DNA of 64,000 bases from Urophycis tenuis (Eukaryota; Chordata; Actinopteri; Gadiformes; Phycidae): positions 796,677 to 860,676 of the forward strand of contig JAXIVH010000085.1 in assembly GCA_036785325.1 (NCBI GenBank). Reading direction: 5' to 3'. Under the pieces are notes generated by a model. That model was not told the DNA's origin and made no database searches. It worked only from the letters and a program-made list of their open reading frames with translations. Positions 1 through 12,557 of this stretch are shown piece after piece. Made by a program: the position numbers and the translations under genes. Position 1 is the stretch's first letter, and every line of letters starts with the position of its first letter.

Positions 1-2309
1 GAAATTCTTCACTTTAATTGTGTATGGTTTCAATGTGAATAGGATGTGCTTCTTATATTCATCCTTCATGTCTCATCTTTGGGAACCGTACCTTGGCTGT
101 TCTTTGCTGAGGTGCTAAACACCAAGTGGCCTTTCTGATGTCCTGGAGAGGATTTGAAATAGTTAATTGGCATTGCTTTTAGAGTTCTGCTTCTCCATTT
201 CACAGTCTTGAAACACAAGTTTCATGGGTTTGTCTTGGACCACCCTTATCACTTTCAATAAACTGTTGAGGAATCGTAATGTTTGTTCTTTTTACTTTTT
301 AGTCATTTATCCAACTGTATCCATGCTTTTATCCAATAGCTGTGTTACTGGGAGTCCAATACTTCCTGGCGGTTGATAATTATGTCCTTGGACAGTTTAA
401 AGTTGTGTGAAGAGCCAATTAATTATTTGTTTGAAAACTGGGGCTGTTCACTCATTGTGTTTCAACACTCGAGTCCCAAGGTGTCAACAAATGCACCCTG
501 GAGAGGTTTAAGATGCAAGACAGTGGAGTGGCAAAGGTGTCGCCACTCCCAGCTGACATGTGCTGTGTTCGATCCCCAAATATCCTTGAGCATGATGCCT
601 AACCACTACCTGCTCATAAATTATAAGCAGCTCAATTCACTGGAGTCATTTTGGATTTAAAAAAAAATTGTCTGCTAAACAACGACTAGTTTACTGAATA
701 GATGGACCAGTTGAGGAGGACCTAGGATAACAGTGGGAAACCAGGAGCTAATTATGTTTCTACAGGAATATCATTAGACTGCTTCTGGCTGGTTCCATAT
801 CTGCAAAGGGAGCAAGTGTATGAATCTGCTCACCACATACATGCCCCCTAGTGGATAGGGGTTGTTATGGGGCTGGAGGAAGCTAAATTAAATAGGTCCC
901 ATTTCTATGGCTCTTTTAGCGTACAGTGCAGTAGTATTTAGACATGCCTCGACAGCAAATGTTCACAATAATGATACAATAGAACCGGGCAATGAGGAAA
1001 AGTCCAAATCAACAATTTATTCACTCACTCCACTGGAAGTAAGTTCAAATGACACATTTATAAGAAATGTAACTGGACAAAACATGGAAGGAGTGACTTT
1101 GGAAGTCTCCTTCGTACAGGTGAACAGATAACACCTGTGATTCTTCTTCTGCAATTCCAGAGGCACTCTAATGCAATACACTGCAGCGGTCTCATGAGCG
1201 AGATTTCAAAACAATGTTAGTGGCAAACAAAACGAACGCAACAAAGGAACATTGTCAATGTGTCATTTCGACAGAACAGAGAAAAACACAAAACGAATTA
1301 AAAAATAACAATTGTTGTCCAACAGCATAAGAATTTCCGCCACATCCCACATTTGCTTAATATTTGACATGAACGTGTCGTCTTCTTCCTTGGCAGAAAA
1401 AACCCCCCCAAAATGTTAATAACATGCATTCGTAGGCATCGTTTTTAGGGATCGGCTTTACTACGCGCTAAAATCCTGACATTTTAATGCAAAGTGCAAT
1501 TGTCAATCCTACCTCCTACACACAGGTGTGTTAAGTAACTATATGGCTTACTAGGTAAACAGGTCCATGTGAACTGGAAAAGTACATTCACATCTTCCAA
1601 AAAACAAAAAACTATGGTACAGCAACATATTGGCAAGGACGCCCCCCACCCCCTCCCCACTAAAACATCTAAGTAACGTTATGTAAACAAATGTACACCT
1701 TAATCCTGACATGGCATTTACAAGGAAGGTGAGAAAACGCCCTCCTGTACAATCGGCTAATCCTCAAGGGAAACACAGGGCACCGATGTGTGCCGTGCTG
1801 TCCGGCTATCTACCTGCAAGCCACAGCGAGTTGAATGGGAGAAGAAAAAACTCAAAAGAAAGGATACAAAACACACCTTCCAATGTAGTAAAAAAAAAAA
1901 AAAAAAACGAAACAGAAGATATCTATGCGTAAGGCAAGGATGCTTCAGAAGGTTGGAGGTGCTACGCTTACAAAAGGAATTAGTCAATACATCAGGTTAC
2001 CGGCTCTTTGGGACGCACAACGCACCTCTCTAGTGATTCTGCCTCCTCTTGTCCGCAACGCGCGACGGCCACAACAACAACAAAAAAAAAATACGGGGGA
2101 GAGCAACCTGGGGAACACGGCTTTTTTTTCTCTCTCTCTTTTAAGTCAGTAGATGTGCAAAATCTGCTCTAAAGCAAAGTGACAGTGTTGTATGTACAAG
2201 GTACTGGGAGATGTACAGGGCCTGCGCAGCACGGATCCCCTCGTTCCTACATAGAGTGTGTGTGTCTGTCTGTGTCTGTGTGTGTGTGTGTGTGTGTGTG
2301 TCTGTGTGT

Positions 2310-2403
<94 letters not shown>

Positions 2404-2504
2404 TGTGTGTGTGTGTGTGTGTGTGTGTCTGTGCGTGTGTGTATATACAAGGCACTAAGGAGTGGATTTAAGGACCACGCATCCCATCGCCGAAGCGGCC
2501 CTCC
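1..2504. other. Downstream flank of chic1, probable 3' UTR plus intergenic DNA
   Basis: No protein-coding exon is recognised here. The part next to the chic1 stop codon is probably its long 3' UTR. An AATAAA on the minus strand (tttatt on plus at 1016-1021) is a plausible poly(A) signal, which would give a 3' UTR of about 1.5 kb that includes the GT microsatellite at 2255-2443. Short open frames in this stretch have no recognisable homology and arise largely from simple sequence. The extent of the UTR is inference; transcript reads would settle it. Confidence 0.5.
2255..2443. repeat. (TG)n microsatellite
   Basis: About 190 bp of TG dinucleotide repeat, interrupted by single C substitutions at several places. 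It lies about 60 bp beyond the chic1 stop codon, so it is probably transcribed in the 3' UTR. Long valine-cysteine or threonine-histidine open frames over it are artefacts of the repeat. Confidence 0.95.
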
Positions 2505-5500
2505 TCAGTCCGGCCGAAATATCGGATATTTGGGCAAGAATTCTACAAGAATCACCTATAGAGGGGAGGAGGGGGGGGGGGTGGCATTTTAATTAATTAA
2601 TATGCGTGACAACAGAATCAATTGGAATGATCTCAAACACAGCGTGATGACATAAGGAGGAGGGGGCGGGGACTTACATATTCCATCATGTTACTGCCTT
2701 CACATTTCCTCCGCGTGAACTTCCAGTGCAGGCCGAGCTATGAGCGGGGAGAGAGGACAGCACAGGGAAACCGGGGGGGTGAACGAGTCAAGCCGACAAA
2801 CAAACACTCACAGACACGCACACAAAGGCACCGAGAGACAAAAGGGAAATCTGTCCCGAGTCTCCACTTTCGCCGAGTGGTGGTGGTGGTGGGGAAGGGG
2901 TGGATGTCAGGGGCTGTCTGGTCTCGCCGAGGTCAAACGGTGGCCAGACACCCTGAAGAGTTTCCTTTATGCCTTTGTGCGGCTACTAGCGCTAATTTGT
3001 TGCTGCGAGACAAAACAAAATTAACACAGCGCTTTGGCCTGCTGACCTCACGGTCTGCCCTGCACTCCGGCTGCGGCAGATCTGATCTGCGCATAGCTCT
3101 GGGGTCAAAAGGCGCGCGCTGGATTTGGTCGCGATCCATCAACGGCAGTTGCTAATGCGTTTTTCTGCACCTACCTTGTGGTATAACCTGTTGTTTTCCC
3201 ACTCCAACAGCTTCTGAATTGACCGTCTTGTCTGTTTGGGTGAGAACAAGAAACAAAAAAAAAAAACATGAAAAAAACAGAACAGGAAAAAATACATTAC
3301 TCAAACGTACACGCACTTAACCAGTTAGCAGGGGGCCAGAACCCGCGTATTAGGATTTATGGACTGAATGCCCATTTTACCAGCTAGTAATTTCCACTTT
3401 GTTGACAGTAAATTTGTGCAGCGACAACACCTTTTAAATGACCCTCGCTGGGCCCTCCAGCCCAGCCAGGGCCCATAACGCTCCACACGTATCATTTCTA
3501 CACAGGGGCCACTAATTGAACAAGACTCGGTTATTGCCCTGCGTGCTTTCCTCCAATACGGCTGGATTGCTGTAACAGCCCCTAGAGTAATTAGTGCTGA
3601 TTTAAGGGAGAGAGTAGGTACGAAGACTGTGCAGCACACGCCACAGACGGGGGTGGGTGGTGGTGGTGGTGGTGGTGGTGGGGTGCTCACCCTCTTGTTG
3701 AGACAGATGACGGGCCACAGACTGCAGCCTACTGTACAGCAGCAACACAGGCAGCCGCACAGAAGCCACTTGACGTTGACCGGCAGGTTCTTCTTCAGGC
3801 AGGCGTTCACCCTGCCGATGCTGGTTTTGAACTCCTCAGGCGCTACCTGCCGGAGCACAAGAACAAGGGAGTTTTTTTTTTTCATTGGGGTGAAAAGGAA
3901 GAGAAGAGCGCTGACCACGGTCGACCGACCCGATTGAATTGAGAAATGCTCAATGCTGCACGCTATTCTGCATTGCAAAACCAGATGGAAGCAAAAGAGA
4001 GGGTGAACTCAGGCTGAATTCTTGCTGTGGAGGTACCAATCTATAGGGCTTCCTAATTGCCTCCAAAAAGAAACATGCCCAGGATCAAAGAGGGCCAGAG
4101 AAACCAACAGGTAGATGCGGTGAGATGCTGTCCAGAGATGAGATGAGATCTCTGAAGTGTACGTTTGTGACTTGCTCACCAAGCTCTAGACCACTGAAGG
4201 CAAGGGGAGACTCAAAGGGGAGATAAGCTCACGGCCTGTGGCGGTAGCAGCCACACAACATGAATGGATGCTCATTCCTTGCCCAGTCTGTACGCCATAA
4301 AACAGGGGTCGTAAGCTTTTATGACAGGATGCAAAGGTCTCTTTACAAACAGCCACAGACCTCGGAATAAAGACCAGCAGGGCCTGATCTGCACCCTTCA
4401 ATCATCATAATTGTGACCTCATCCATCACATGTCACCCTGGGTCACAATACCGAGAGGTCCGTTTATTGCCCCACACTTCCCTGGGCCTGCGCAAGCCCC
4501 TGCAGCCTTTTTGTGTTCCAGCGTCCAGCCCAGGAAGCCTTCCTTTCTAGTGTGTGGAGCACTCTTTATTCAATTTGTTTATCACCTGGAACTGTACCTT
4601 TCTAAACACTGGGGTCGCTCCCGGCCCAGCTCAGCCGGGGCTTACTCATTTACAGAGCTACATTCAAGACGCTGGGGTGCACTGCCTTGAACGCCTCGCC
4701 CTCACATCCAAGCTGTCCCTGAAAAGAGAACTTTAGGGAGGTTGGCTTTCTCCAAAGGCAGCCGCTGGAACAATAGTATTGTGGAGGTTTAAGTGCCCTT
4801 TCCCCCCCCCCCAATTCCCATAGAATTGGAAGACAGTCCAGCCAATGGGAGAACCATTGGTTTGCAGGAGGAATGAAGTGTCACTGTACCTTTCCTGTGA
4901 GAACGGCGGGAAATTCTGTATCAAATCTGTTGCTCAATCCAAACCTGTAAATCAATGACAACATTTCAAAATTAATATTGACACGAACACCTTACATCTC
5001 AAACTAAGGCTGTACGATAATCATAGGATCAAATAGAGGGATGAAATCAGAAAAACAAATACTGAGAACAATAATAAGATATGCATTTATTTGTTCTATA
5101 ATCTATTTGGAAAAAAACGTAACCAAGATTTTGTAATAAGTTGTAGGTGTGATTAGGGGTTGGTATGTTATAAATGTGTCTACTCAACATTATTTTTTTT
5201 ATTATTATAGATCTAAAGACTGGATCCAAATCTGGTTTGAATAGTCTCCGAAAAGTATGCACCAAATTTAATGTGGCCTGAAAGGGAATCTTTAAAAACT
5301 GACAATAGTGGCAAGCAATTATTAAAAAAGGCGTTTAAAAAGTTGGCTTAGTTATTTTATTGTTTAAGTAGCCTACAACAGCGTCTGTCAAAGGTTCAAG
5401 GACTGACATCCCTTCACACAAAAGGTCATAAATTACATGAACCAGACTTGTGTGTGTGTGCGTGTGTCAAGTTGATTAAATACAGTAGATCTGGCAGACC

Positions 5501-5915
5501 CATCACCCTACTCATGAAAACAAAGACATTGTGATGATAACATCTGGATGTGACAGTGGATTCTCTGACTTCTACACAGTTCTTACACGCCTGAAAGATC
5601 AACGACTGACCAGTTAACATGAAATGTAACGCGCAAAGAATTGTGTTTGTGGTCTAACGTTAAACAGACAGTCAGATGTTGTGATTAACTAGCATACGGC
5701 TAGCATGAGGCTAGTTCAGACCAGGTCCTATAAAAGGTCCAATAAACACGAGTCGATCTGTTTTTTGCTTACACTGTGATGTGCCCGGCCCCTCTCACCA
5801 CCACGGGCTCTGGACAGTATCTGGACAGGACCTCTTCGCTCACTACACGGTCCTCGTCTTCGTCTTCTAACTCATATATGGTGTCAAAGTCCGCCATGTT
5901 GGGCAGCACGCTCAT
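2505..5915 (-). CDS. chic1: Cysteine-rich hydrophobic domain protein 1 (CHIC1), complete
   Basis: CHIC proteins are small palmitoylated membrane-associated proteins of the plasma membrane and vesicles. Six exons join in phase on the minus strand: 5915-5773, 4944-4890, 3846-3691, 3231-3175, 2737-2678 and 2555-2505, giving 173 residues. The product starts MSVLPNMADFDTIYELE, as vertebrate CHIC1 does. It then has an acidic stretch, the segment VVVRGAGHITVFGLSNRF, the cysteine run CGCLCCCCTVGC at about residues 96-107, and ends in EFLPKYPIFRPD. All junctions use GT-AG sites. The long acidic insert of mammalian CHIC1 is absent, so the protein is shorter than the human one. The FGLSNRFDTEF exon is only 55 nt. 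The gene lies directly downstream of cdx4 in the same orientation, as CHIC1 does on human Xq13. CHIC2 is the alternative, but the N-terminus, VVSEEVL and the cdx4 neighbour favour CHIC1. Confidence 0.95.
3651..3684. repeat. (TGG)n microsatellite beside chic1 exon 3 donor
   Basis: A TGG trinucleotide run lies only a few bases inside the intron that follows the CHIC1 cysteine-rich exon (exon end 3691, donor GTGAGC). On the transcript strand the donor is followed almost at once by CCA repeats. Confidence 0.9.
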
Positions 5916-7342
5916 GACGTCAGAGCACGCAGATGCGCATGCGCACGCCACGAGCCAAATTTGGTTTATTATGAGGCGTGGATTATGGTTTCCTTTTGTC
6001 AGCACTTGATGACATGTTATGTTGTTAAGATCCTCTCCATTGTGCCATACCCAGCTATAAAAACACGATGATGCGACTAGGTTAGTTCGTATATATTGCC
6101 CCAAATGTGTAATTTTTCAGATTTTACTAGGCCTAGACTATCCGGGAAACTCATTACAGTAGGCTTTATAGTTTATAGGCTATCAACATTAACGACGAAA
6201 AGAGGAAATGAAGAATGAGAAGAGGATGAAGGATTAGATGAACTGAGGCCATAAATAAATGCAAATTACAAATTAACAACACACCTGTTCATTAACGTTT
6301 CGATTATGATTTCATTGTTACCAATTAGGCCTAAGTCAATTAGGCCCCTATATCAGTAACCCCTATAGGCTTGTGCAATATTGCATTCAATAAGCCTATT
6401 GCATGATCGAATGATACCAACCCATAATTTAAATGTACAAGCCAACACTAGGCCTATTTAAGTGCATGGCTTGTAAAATATCACAATTCCCCTCGACTGA
6501 AGATCGGATCTTATTGCTTTTATTTTGACTGTATTATGTCATCCGGGATAAGCCATTTGACATTTACCATTCACAGTTGGTTATAAACGAAGGGACAATT
6601 CATATTAAACAGGCCACCCATCCAGACCTGCAAGGTTAAACCGCACCTGTAGGCCTATAGATGGATGTTACGGCGATACGGTGTGTTGTGGATACGGTCT
6701 GGTGGACAGAAACAGCACCATTCAACTCAAAAGAGTTTGAGGTGACATTCTAAAATAATACCCCATCAAAGAAATAAATAACTGTCAAACAAAAAGTAGA
6801 CTTACTTTTTAAAAAACAACAACGATTTATTTACACTTTAAACGCTGCCATCAAACAAATAGCCCTCCCGTGACATTAGAAATATTTTCCCTGTTTTTAC
6901 AAAAGATTAAAATGTGCTGAAATAGAAGAGACTTATTAGGACGAACACAAAACTCTCTGTCCAAACGGACCGGGCAACATACAGTTGATTCGGGTCATCT
7001 TCAACTCAAACAATCCCTGAGGTATTTTTTTTTATTATTATAAACAAACACATAAGCTTTTAAACATACAAAGTGGTATTCATGTTATCAATAACACAAA
7101 ATTTTTAAGAACTAAATTTGAAACACGACGATTATTTACTCCATTATTAAATCTATTCTATAAAACCAATATTTCAAGAGCCTCCAGCGTGTCGTTCCAT
7201 CCATCATCTTGTTTGATAGCTCTCGCTCTCTCTCTTCAGCATCCCAAAATAATCCTCATGGGTCTCTTTATCCAAGTTTCAAGTGTCCTTTCAGCATGTC
7301 GGAGTGCTCAGTTATACTATATTATGTTGTCCAACTGCGAAT
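5916..7342. other. Intergenic region between chic1 start and cdx4 stop
   Basis: It holds the chic1 promoter side (5916 to about 6100) and the cdx4 3' UTR. A tttatt at 7031-7036 gives AATAAA on the minus strand about 310 bp past the cdx4 stop and is the likeliest cdx4 poly(A) signal. Several copies of the short palindrome TAGGCCTA occur. No exon was recognised. Confidence 0.6.
7031..7036 (-). promoter_or_regulatory. Candidate cdx4 poly(A) signal AATAAA
   Basis: AATAAA on the minus strand about 310 bp beyond the cdx4 stop codon. It was chosen as the first canonical hexamer in an A/T-rich stretch. Other hexamers occur further on, so usage is unproven. Confidence 0.4.
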
Positions 7343-7669
7343 CTACTGAGTAACAGTCACTTGCTGCTGTTGTTGCTGTTGCTGTTGTTGTTGCTGTTGT
7401 TGTTGTTGCTGTTGTTGTTGTTGTTGTTGTTGTTGTTGGTTGTTGTGTTGTATATTCCTGATTGGGGGCAAGGTGTTCATACCCTGTGGCGGATAAAGAG
7501 AGGCGTGGATCTCCGTCGGACTGAGGGACCCGGGGACCGGCAGGGGGCTCACGGAGCCGGGGTCGCTGTGTACCGAGCCCCCGCTGCCGTACGACTGACC
7601 CATCTTCTTTTTGATTAATTTCCTTTCTTTGGCTCTGCGGTTTTGAAACCAGATTTTCACCTGCAAATG

Positions 7670-7744
<75 letters not shown>

Positions 7745-10061
7745 GTCACGACAACCGCCTACCTAACAAGAAAGACTACGTTTTTTGGAGTCAAAGTGAG
7801 CGCAAAGGTGAGCGCAAAAGTAAGGAGGCCAGCGCGTTTACCTGTCGTTCCGACAAGCCGAGGTTGGCGGCGAGCTCTGCCTTCCTCCGGATGGTGATGT
7901 ACCTGTTGAAGTGGAACTCCTTCTCCAGTTCAAGACGCTGGTGGTCCGTGTACACTACCCTGTATTTCTCCTTTGTTCTCGTTTTACCTTCAAATCAAAC
8001 AACAACAAAAACACCAAAAAGAGAAAACATGAACACGAATATATAGACGGTATACAGACGGCCTGTGCTTTATTATGGTGGAGGTCCGCGGGACGAGCCG
8101 GGACGCGTCTATCTGCTTGATCTTTACAGTGGGGTTTTAAGACAGAGATTCACTCGGATCGATCACAGATAGACTGGGCTGCTGCCTTAGCTTTGATGTC
8201 AATTTAAACGCACAACACGAGACACAACGCGAGTATTCATTACGTAGCCCATCACACGCTCAGATCATGTGATCATGTGATTGAATAGACCGTGCATTAC
8301 AACGCACAGCAAATAGCGAAATAGAGAGAATATACAGTTTTTTTTAAGACGCTGTATTCACAAAGTGAGGCAGTTGTGTTTATTTATGTAATTATTTATT
8401 TATTTATATAGGCCTAACTATGATGATGTTAAAAGTCCTACACACAAAAAAGTGATATCCGTCTCTATTGAGTAGACACATTGATGATGTAGGCCTAAAT
8501 TATAGGCTTATAAAAGTCCAAGCAGAGATATAATTGTGGTATTTCCACAAAAGCTGCACTCAAAACATGAAACGCCTGAAAGTGAATGACTAGTTGCAAT
8601 AACTCCAGAGACGGTTCAAGGGGTTTATATAAGCGGTATGTGGGGACATTGCAGCAGTGGAGACATTTGCTGTGGAACACGTGACCCTTTCCGGCAATAT
8701 AACTCTTGAGAGAGGAAGAGACAGTGGTGCATATCAAAGTCAAGAGGTGTTGAAAAAGGGGACCAACGCCTGGATATGACGGATAACGCGCAAACCCTCC
8801 GGTGTGCCATGGGAAGCTTCACACGCGCCCTCAAAGTGGGAGCTCATTAACATAACAAGTGCGCCGACTGGCTTGCTATGTTATATATTAATGAAAAAAG
8901 TTAGGCCTATATACATATATAAACGGAAACATAGAAATATATAAACGGAAACATAAAATGTGTATATCTGTTTCTAAATATATAAATATATAAACAGAAA
9001 CAGATATACACCTTTCATCCTTCAGCTTGAGGAAGGCCTTGTCCATAATACGTATAATTCGTTTTCCATTCAATTACAATACAATACATACAATTCGTTT
9101 CACTGTAAAATGACTCCTGGGTTTTGTTTTGTTTTGCCAAATGAATCAACATGTTATGGATTCTTTTTAATATATGGGCCTACGCGTAAAGATATTTAAT
9201 CAGCCTGAAAGGCTGTAGGTTTCTCGGTCCAAATACAAAAAAAAGTAGCACTTAGGCATACATTATAACTTTTGTTTTGTCTTTCGTTTTGTTTAGTTTG
9301 GTTAGACTTCGACCAGACATTTAATAACGACTCTGTTTCAATTTAGTTTTATTATAATTTCCTGTCTGCGTATTATGTCAACAATAGCCTAATAAATAAC
9401 ACTATACTACTGGACTGATTTTCCCCCTATTGCTATTCCTCAGACGCCAGTAAAAAACTTTAAACGAATTCTACAACACATTCTAAACTCAAACACACGA
9501 AATACAACTTGGGAACTTTCTGAATTGGCATGTTTACTCGGGACAAAAAGACTGCCATTGGTTGTCAAAATTGCCGTCATCAAGCATCAATATTATAATT
9601 AGGAAAAAAAAAAAAATTGACGCAAACTCACCAGTAGAAGACGATTGCACAGTTTTACTCATCCATTGGTACGAATTGCGCCTTTCGGGTGAAAGTTGTG
9701 CAACATTAATGTTCTCTGGAGGCGGTTGTAATACAGCTGAGTTCGGAGCGTGCATATGGCTGTACTCAGGCGAGCAGTATGAAACTTGTCCCGGGGACGT
9801 GTTGTTCAATGGCGCAGGAATAGCGTTTGGTGGTCCCAGACTGTACGCGCCCCAATCCTCCCTCGGCGCGCCATATGAAGGTCCCCAGTTCCCTGCAGAC
9901 TGAGTGTGCGTTTCCATGTTGGGCACATGGTGGTATCCCGTAAAGTCTGGATACTGTGGGGTCGTGACAAAGTTCTGCGGAGGTAGATTGATACTGGATC
10001 TCCTCACGGGCCCCTGGTGATACATGTTGCTGTCCTTATCCAGTATATATCCCACATACAT
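7343..10061 (-). CDS. cdx4: Caudal-type homeobox protein Cdx4, complete
   Basis: Cdx4 is a ParaHox transcription factor that sets posterior Hox expression, axial elongation and embryonic blood specification; it acts in the nucleus. Three exons on the minus strand, 10061-9632, 7987-7842 and 7660-7343, join in phase to give 297 residues. The start MYVGYILDKDSNMYHQGPVR is the caudal-family N-terminus. A PBX-binding hexapeptide YQWM lies at 131-134, and the homeodomain spans about 145-204 with the recognition-helix segment VKIWFQNRRAKERK. The N-terminal half (INLPPQNFV, EDWGAYSLGPPN) is the Cdx4 type rather than Cdx1, and chic1 is the neighbour, as in other vertebrates. The C-terminus carries about 26 consecutive glutamines (267-292) before the final VTVTQ. 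A 68-bp CT tract stands just upstream of the exon 3 acceptor. Confidence 0.96.
7361..7438 (-). repeat. CAG/CAA repeat coding for polyglutamine in Cdx4
   Basis: Twenty-six in-frame glutamine codons, mixed CAA and CAG, near the 3' end of cdx4 exon 3, between IRNIQHNN and VTVTQ. Codons are mostly CAA with scattered CAG, so the run is not a pure CAG tract. Confidence 0.95.
7673..7741. repeat. (GA)n microsatellite at cdx4 exon 3 acceptor
   Basis: An uninterrupted GA tract of about 68 bp. On the cdx4 transcript strand it is (CT)n and ends about 12 nt before the acceptor CAG of exon 3, so it is effectively that splice site's polypyrimidine tract. Confidence 0.95.
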
Positions 10062-12466
10062 GGTGACTAAATACACATAGAAAAGCAACACAAAATGTGC
10101 AATAACTTCACAAAGAAATGATAGAAATTTTACGGTGACATTGTCACACTGTAGCTATAAATCTGTACGCGTAAAACAATCCGTAAACCGAGGCCGGTAT
10201 AGTCCAAGATGTTCCCAAAATGATAGGCTGCCTGTAGGTCCTGCGCTGCTAGCCTTCCATAGTGTGGCTCTATTGACAAGGAGCAAGCAGCATACTAATG
10301 TGAGCCTGACGTCAGGAAGCGCATCGAGTCTTGAAGATTTGCATCCAAATGACGGCGGGGAAGATGCTGCGGCCCAACTGTCCCCTTGCGCCTGTCCTGC
10401 GCTGCGTCATCACCTCCCAGTGGGCCTATCCCAAACATCAGAAGGTTCGCTCCCATGAATACATTTACACTTTGGCCTATCGCACCCGCAGGTCTCACGA
10501 GCCGACAGACAGTAAATGTTGTCATAGCTCTGGGCGCCTGAAGCGCATGCAGATGTCATGACTTCTGAAGTTTGTAAGAAAAGTAAAAAAGCAGGGCCAA
10601 TATAGGCCTACGTCCGTTTTAAGTATCACGTTATGTCATGTTGCATTTCATGTATCCCTGCATTTGCGAAATATTGATTGTGGTTTAAAAATGCAAAAGT
10701 AGACCCTAATAGCAATGGAGTTATTTGGGAAATTCACCGGGTGGCCTATTTATCATAACGTAGGCCTGCCTATAAGGTCACATCATAATCCGTATTCAGC
10801 AAAGTGTTGTAATAGCGTTTGTTAGGTTAATTCGCGTAAACGAGGTGTAAAGTGGGAATCGACAAGGCGAGGCTCACTTTCGGTTACTCTTTCGATGTTA
10901 ACACCTAAAGGTCACACTTCACAGCTAATTCCGGTCAGAAGGAAGCGATCTCTCTCAAACCTCCCGAAACGCCCTGATCTCACAGGCGTTGCTGATAGGC
11001 CGATATGGAACAGGAGAAAAAGGAAAATCCATTAGTCTTTCAAACAGGACTGAAATAACCTGAATATATGAATCTTTAGATGTAGGGCTACATGCACATT
11101 CAATTGTGCTTTACGCAATCAAGACTCATAAATAGGCGAAACAATAGCAATACTTTAATTAAGGTAGTTTTTTACTTGGTGAACCAAGGCTACGTTGAAG
11201 TCAATGCAATTGGAATTGATTGCGGTAGGCCAATTGTATTGCGTTATATATACAGCAGGGGAGGCATATAATGGTTTTATAGGCCTTAATAATTTTACTA
11301 TGCAATTAGAAGCCTGTCTTTAACCCACAGTCACTATATGTAGCCTACTAGTAGGCCTATAGTATGTACTAGGCGCGTGTTCGTTGGCTGAGATCTATAA
11401 GTAATAATTAAATAAACTAGCATCCAAAACTGTTCTCTTGACCTGCTTTGGTTGGCTCTTTTGTCGGTCTACATAGTTCGTGCAATTTCGCACGGTAGAA
11501 GCGAAATTCAAGTAACTTCACGTTAAAATCTCTGGTTTACCCACGTGTTATCTTGTTAAACAAGGTCTTATTCTGTTTATTCTGATTTCATTACATTTCT
11601 CTGTTGTGTTGGTAAAAAGTGCTGGTCGTCGCAGTGTCCTTTTACGCACAAGTGTTAGATCGATGGGTACTAGCGCCTTCTTGTGTTCAGGTGTGGAACC
11701 ACACGTTTTGCCGTCCATTTCAGTAACAATTGCTTAAGTGTCACTGTCGCTGTCCGTGTCGGGTGATACCCAAAGCTTCCCACAGAAGGCAGTGTCGACC
11801 AACAAACTACCAGCAGTTCCTTCGAGTTTGTGGCAGCAGGTTTGTACACAACGAACCCATCCGTTTGAAGTCGTTGACTCGGACGTTGTGACCTTTAATC
11901 GCCAATCTCTCCATAGATTGCCCTATTCATGAAAATATAATTCTTATCTGATTTTAAGAAATGGAGATGAAGTCATCAATATTGCACCCCTACGGACCGC
12001 TTGGGTCGTTTGTATCTGCGTGCCTTTGGTTTTCCAAAAATCAACGTTTGGCACATGAGCAACTTTCTATCAGTGTGTGAAGCGTGTGTGAAGTGACTGA
12101 CTGTCAGAACGTTGACTGTCCGTCACTTTCCGCTAACGTGACAGCTGCTTTACCTCATTAAAGATGCAGTAACGATTAACACGTACATGTGAGTATAATG
12201 TGCCATTGAACTAATTGGCACGGCTGAAATTGACATCTGAATAGCATTCTGTTAGCACAAAAACCATTAGTTAATTAGTGAGTTACACGTTTTTAAAAGA
12301 CCCATATTGCGTTCCTGTTTGTCTTTTTTCCATATACTTTTGTGTCTTGGATGATGATAACAGGTCATTTTTCTATCAAGCCACTAGATGGTGCTCGAGG
12401 GTAGTTTTTGTTATCGATTTTCGTCTGGATTGAATGTCTGCGGATGGATGGATGGATGAATAGATG

Positions 12467-12473
<7 letters not shown>

Positions 12474-12556
<83 letters not shown>
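12474..12556. repeat. (GA)n microsatellite with GGAT/GAATA lead-in
   Basis: About 80 bp of GA repeat, preceded by a short GGAT tetranucleotide run at about 12444-12470. It lies in intergenic DNA with no gene nearby. Confidence 0.95.

Positions 12557-12557
<1 letters not shown>

Noticed and set aside
1757..2033. Overlapping lysine/phenylalanine-rich open frames
   Set aside because: They run through A-rich sequence in the chic1 3' flank and have no homology or splice context.
2141..2592. Long open frames of Val-Cys or Thr-His repeats
   Set aside because: They are translations of the (TG)n microsatellite in several frames; the same applies at 13395-13975, 15926-16255, 38158-38579, 38687-39143 and 42013-42576.
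9601..9632. Read-through extension of cdx4 exon 1 into an intron poly-A stretch (EFASIFFFF)
   Set aside because: A GTGAGT donor follows SSSTG exactly where Cdx proteins have the exon junction before KTRTKEK; the extension is intronic.
10295..10561. Open frames upstream of cdx4 on both strands
   Set aside because: Short, overlapping and without recognisable domains; the region is more likely promoter DNA of cdx4.
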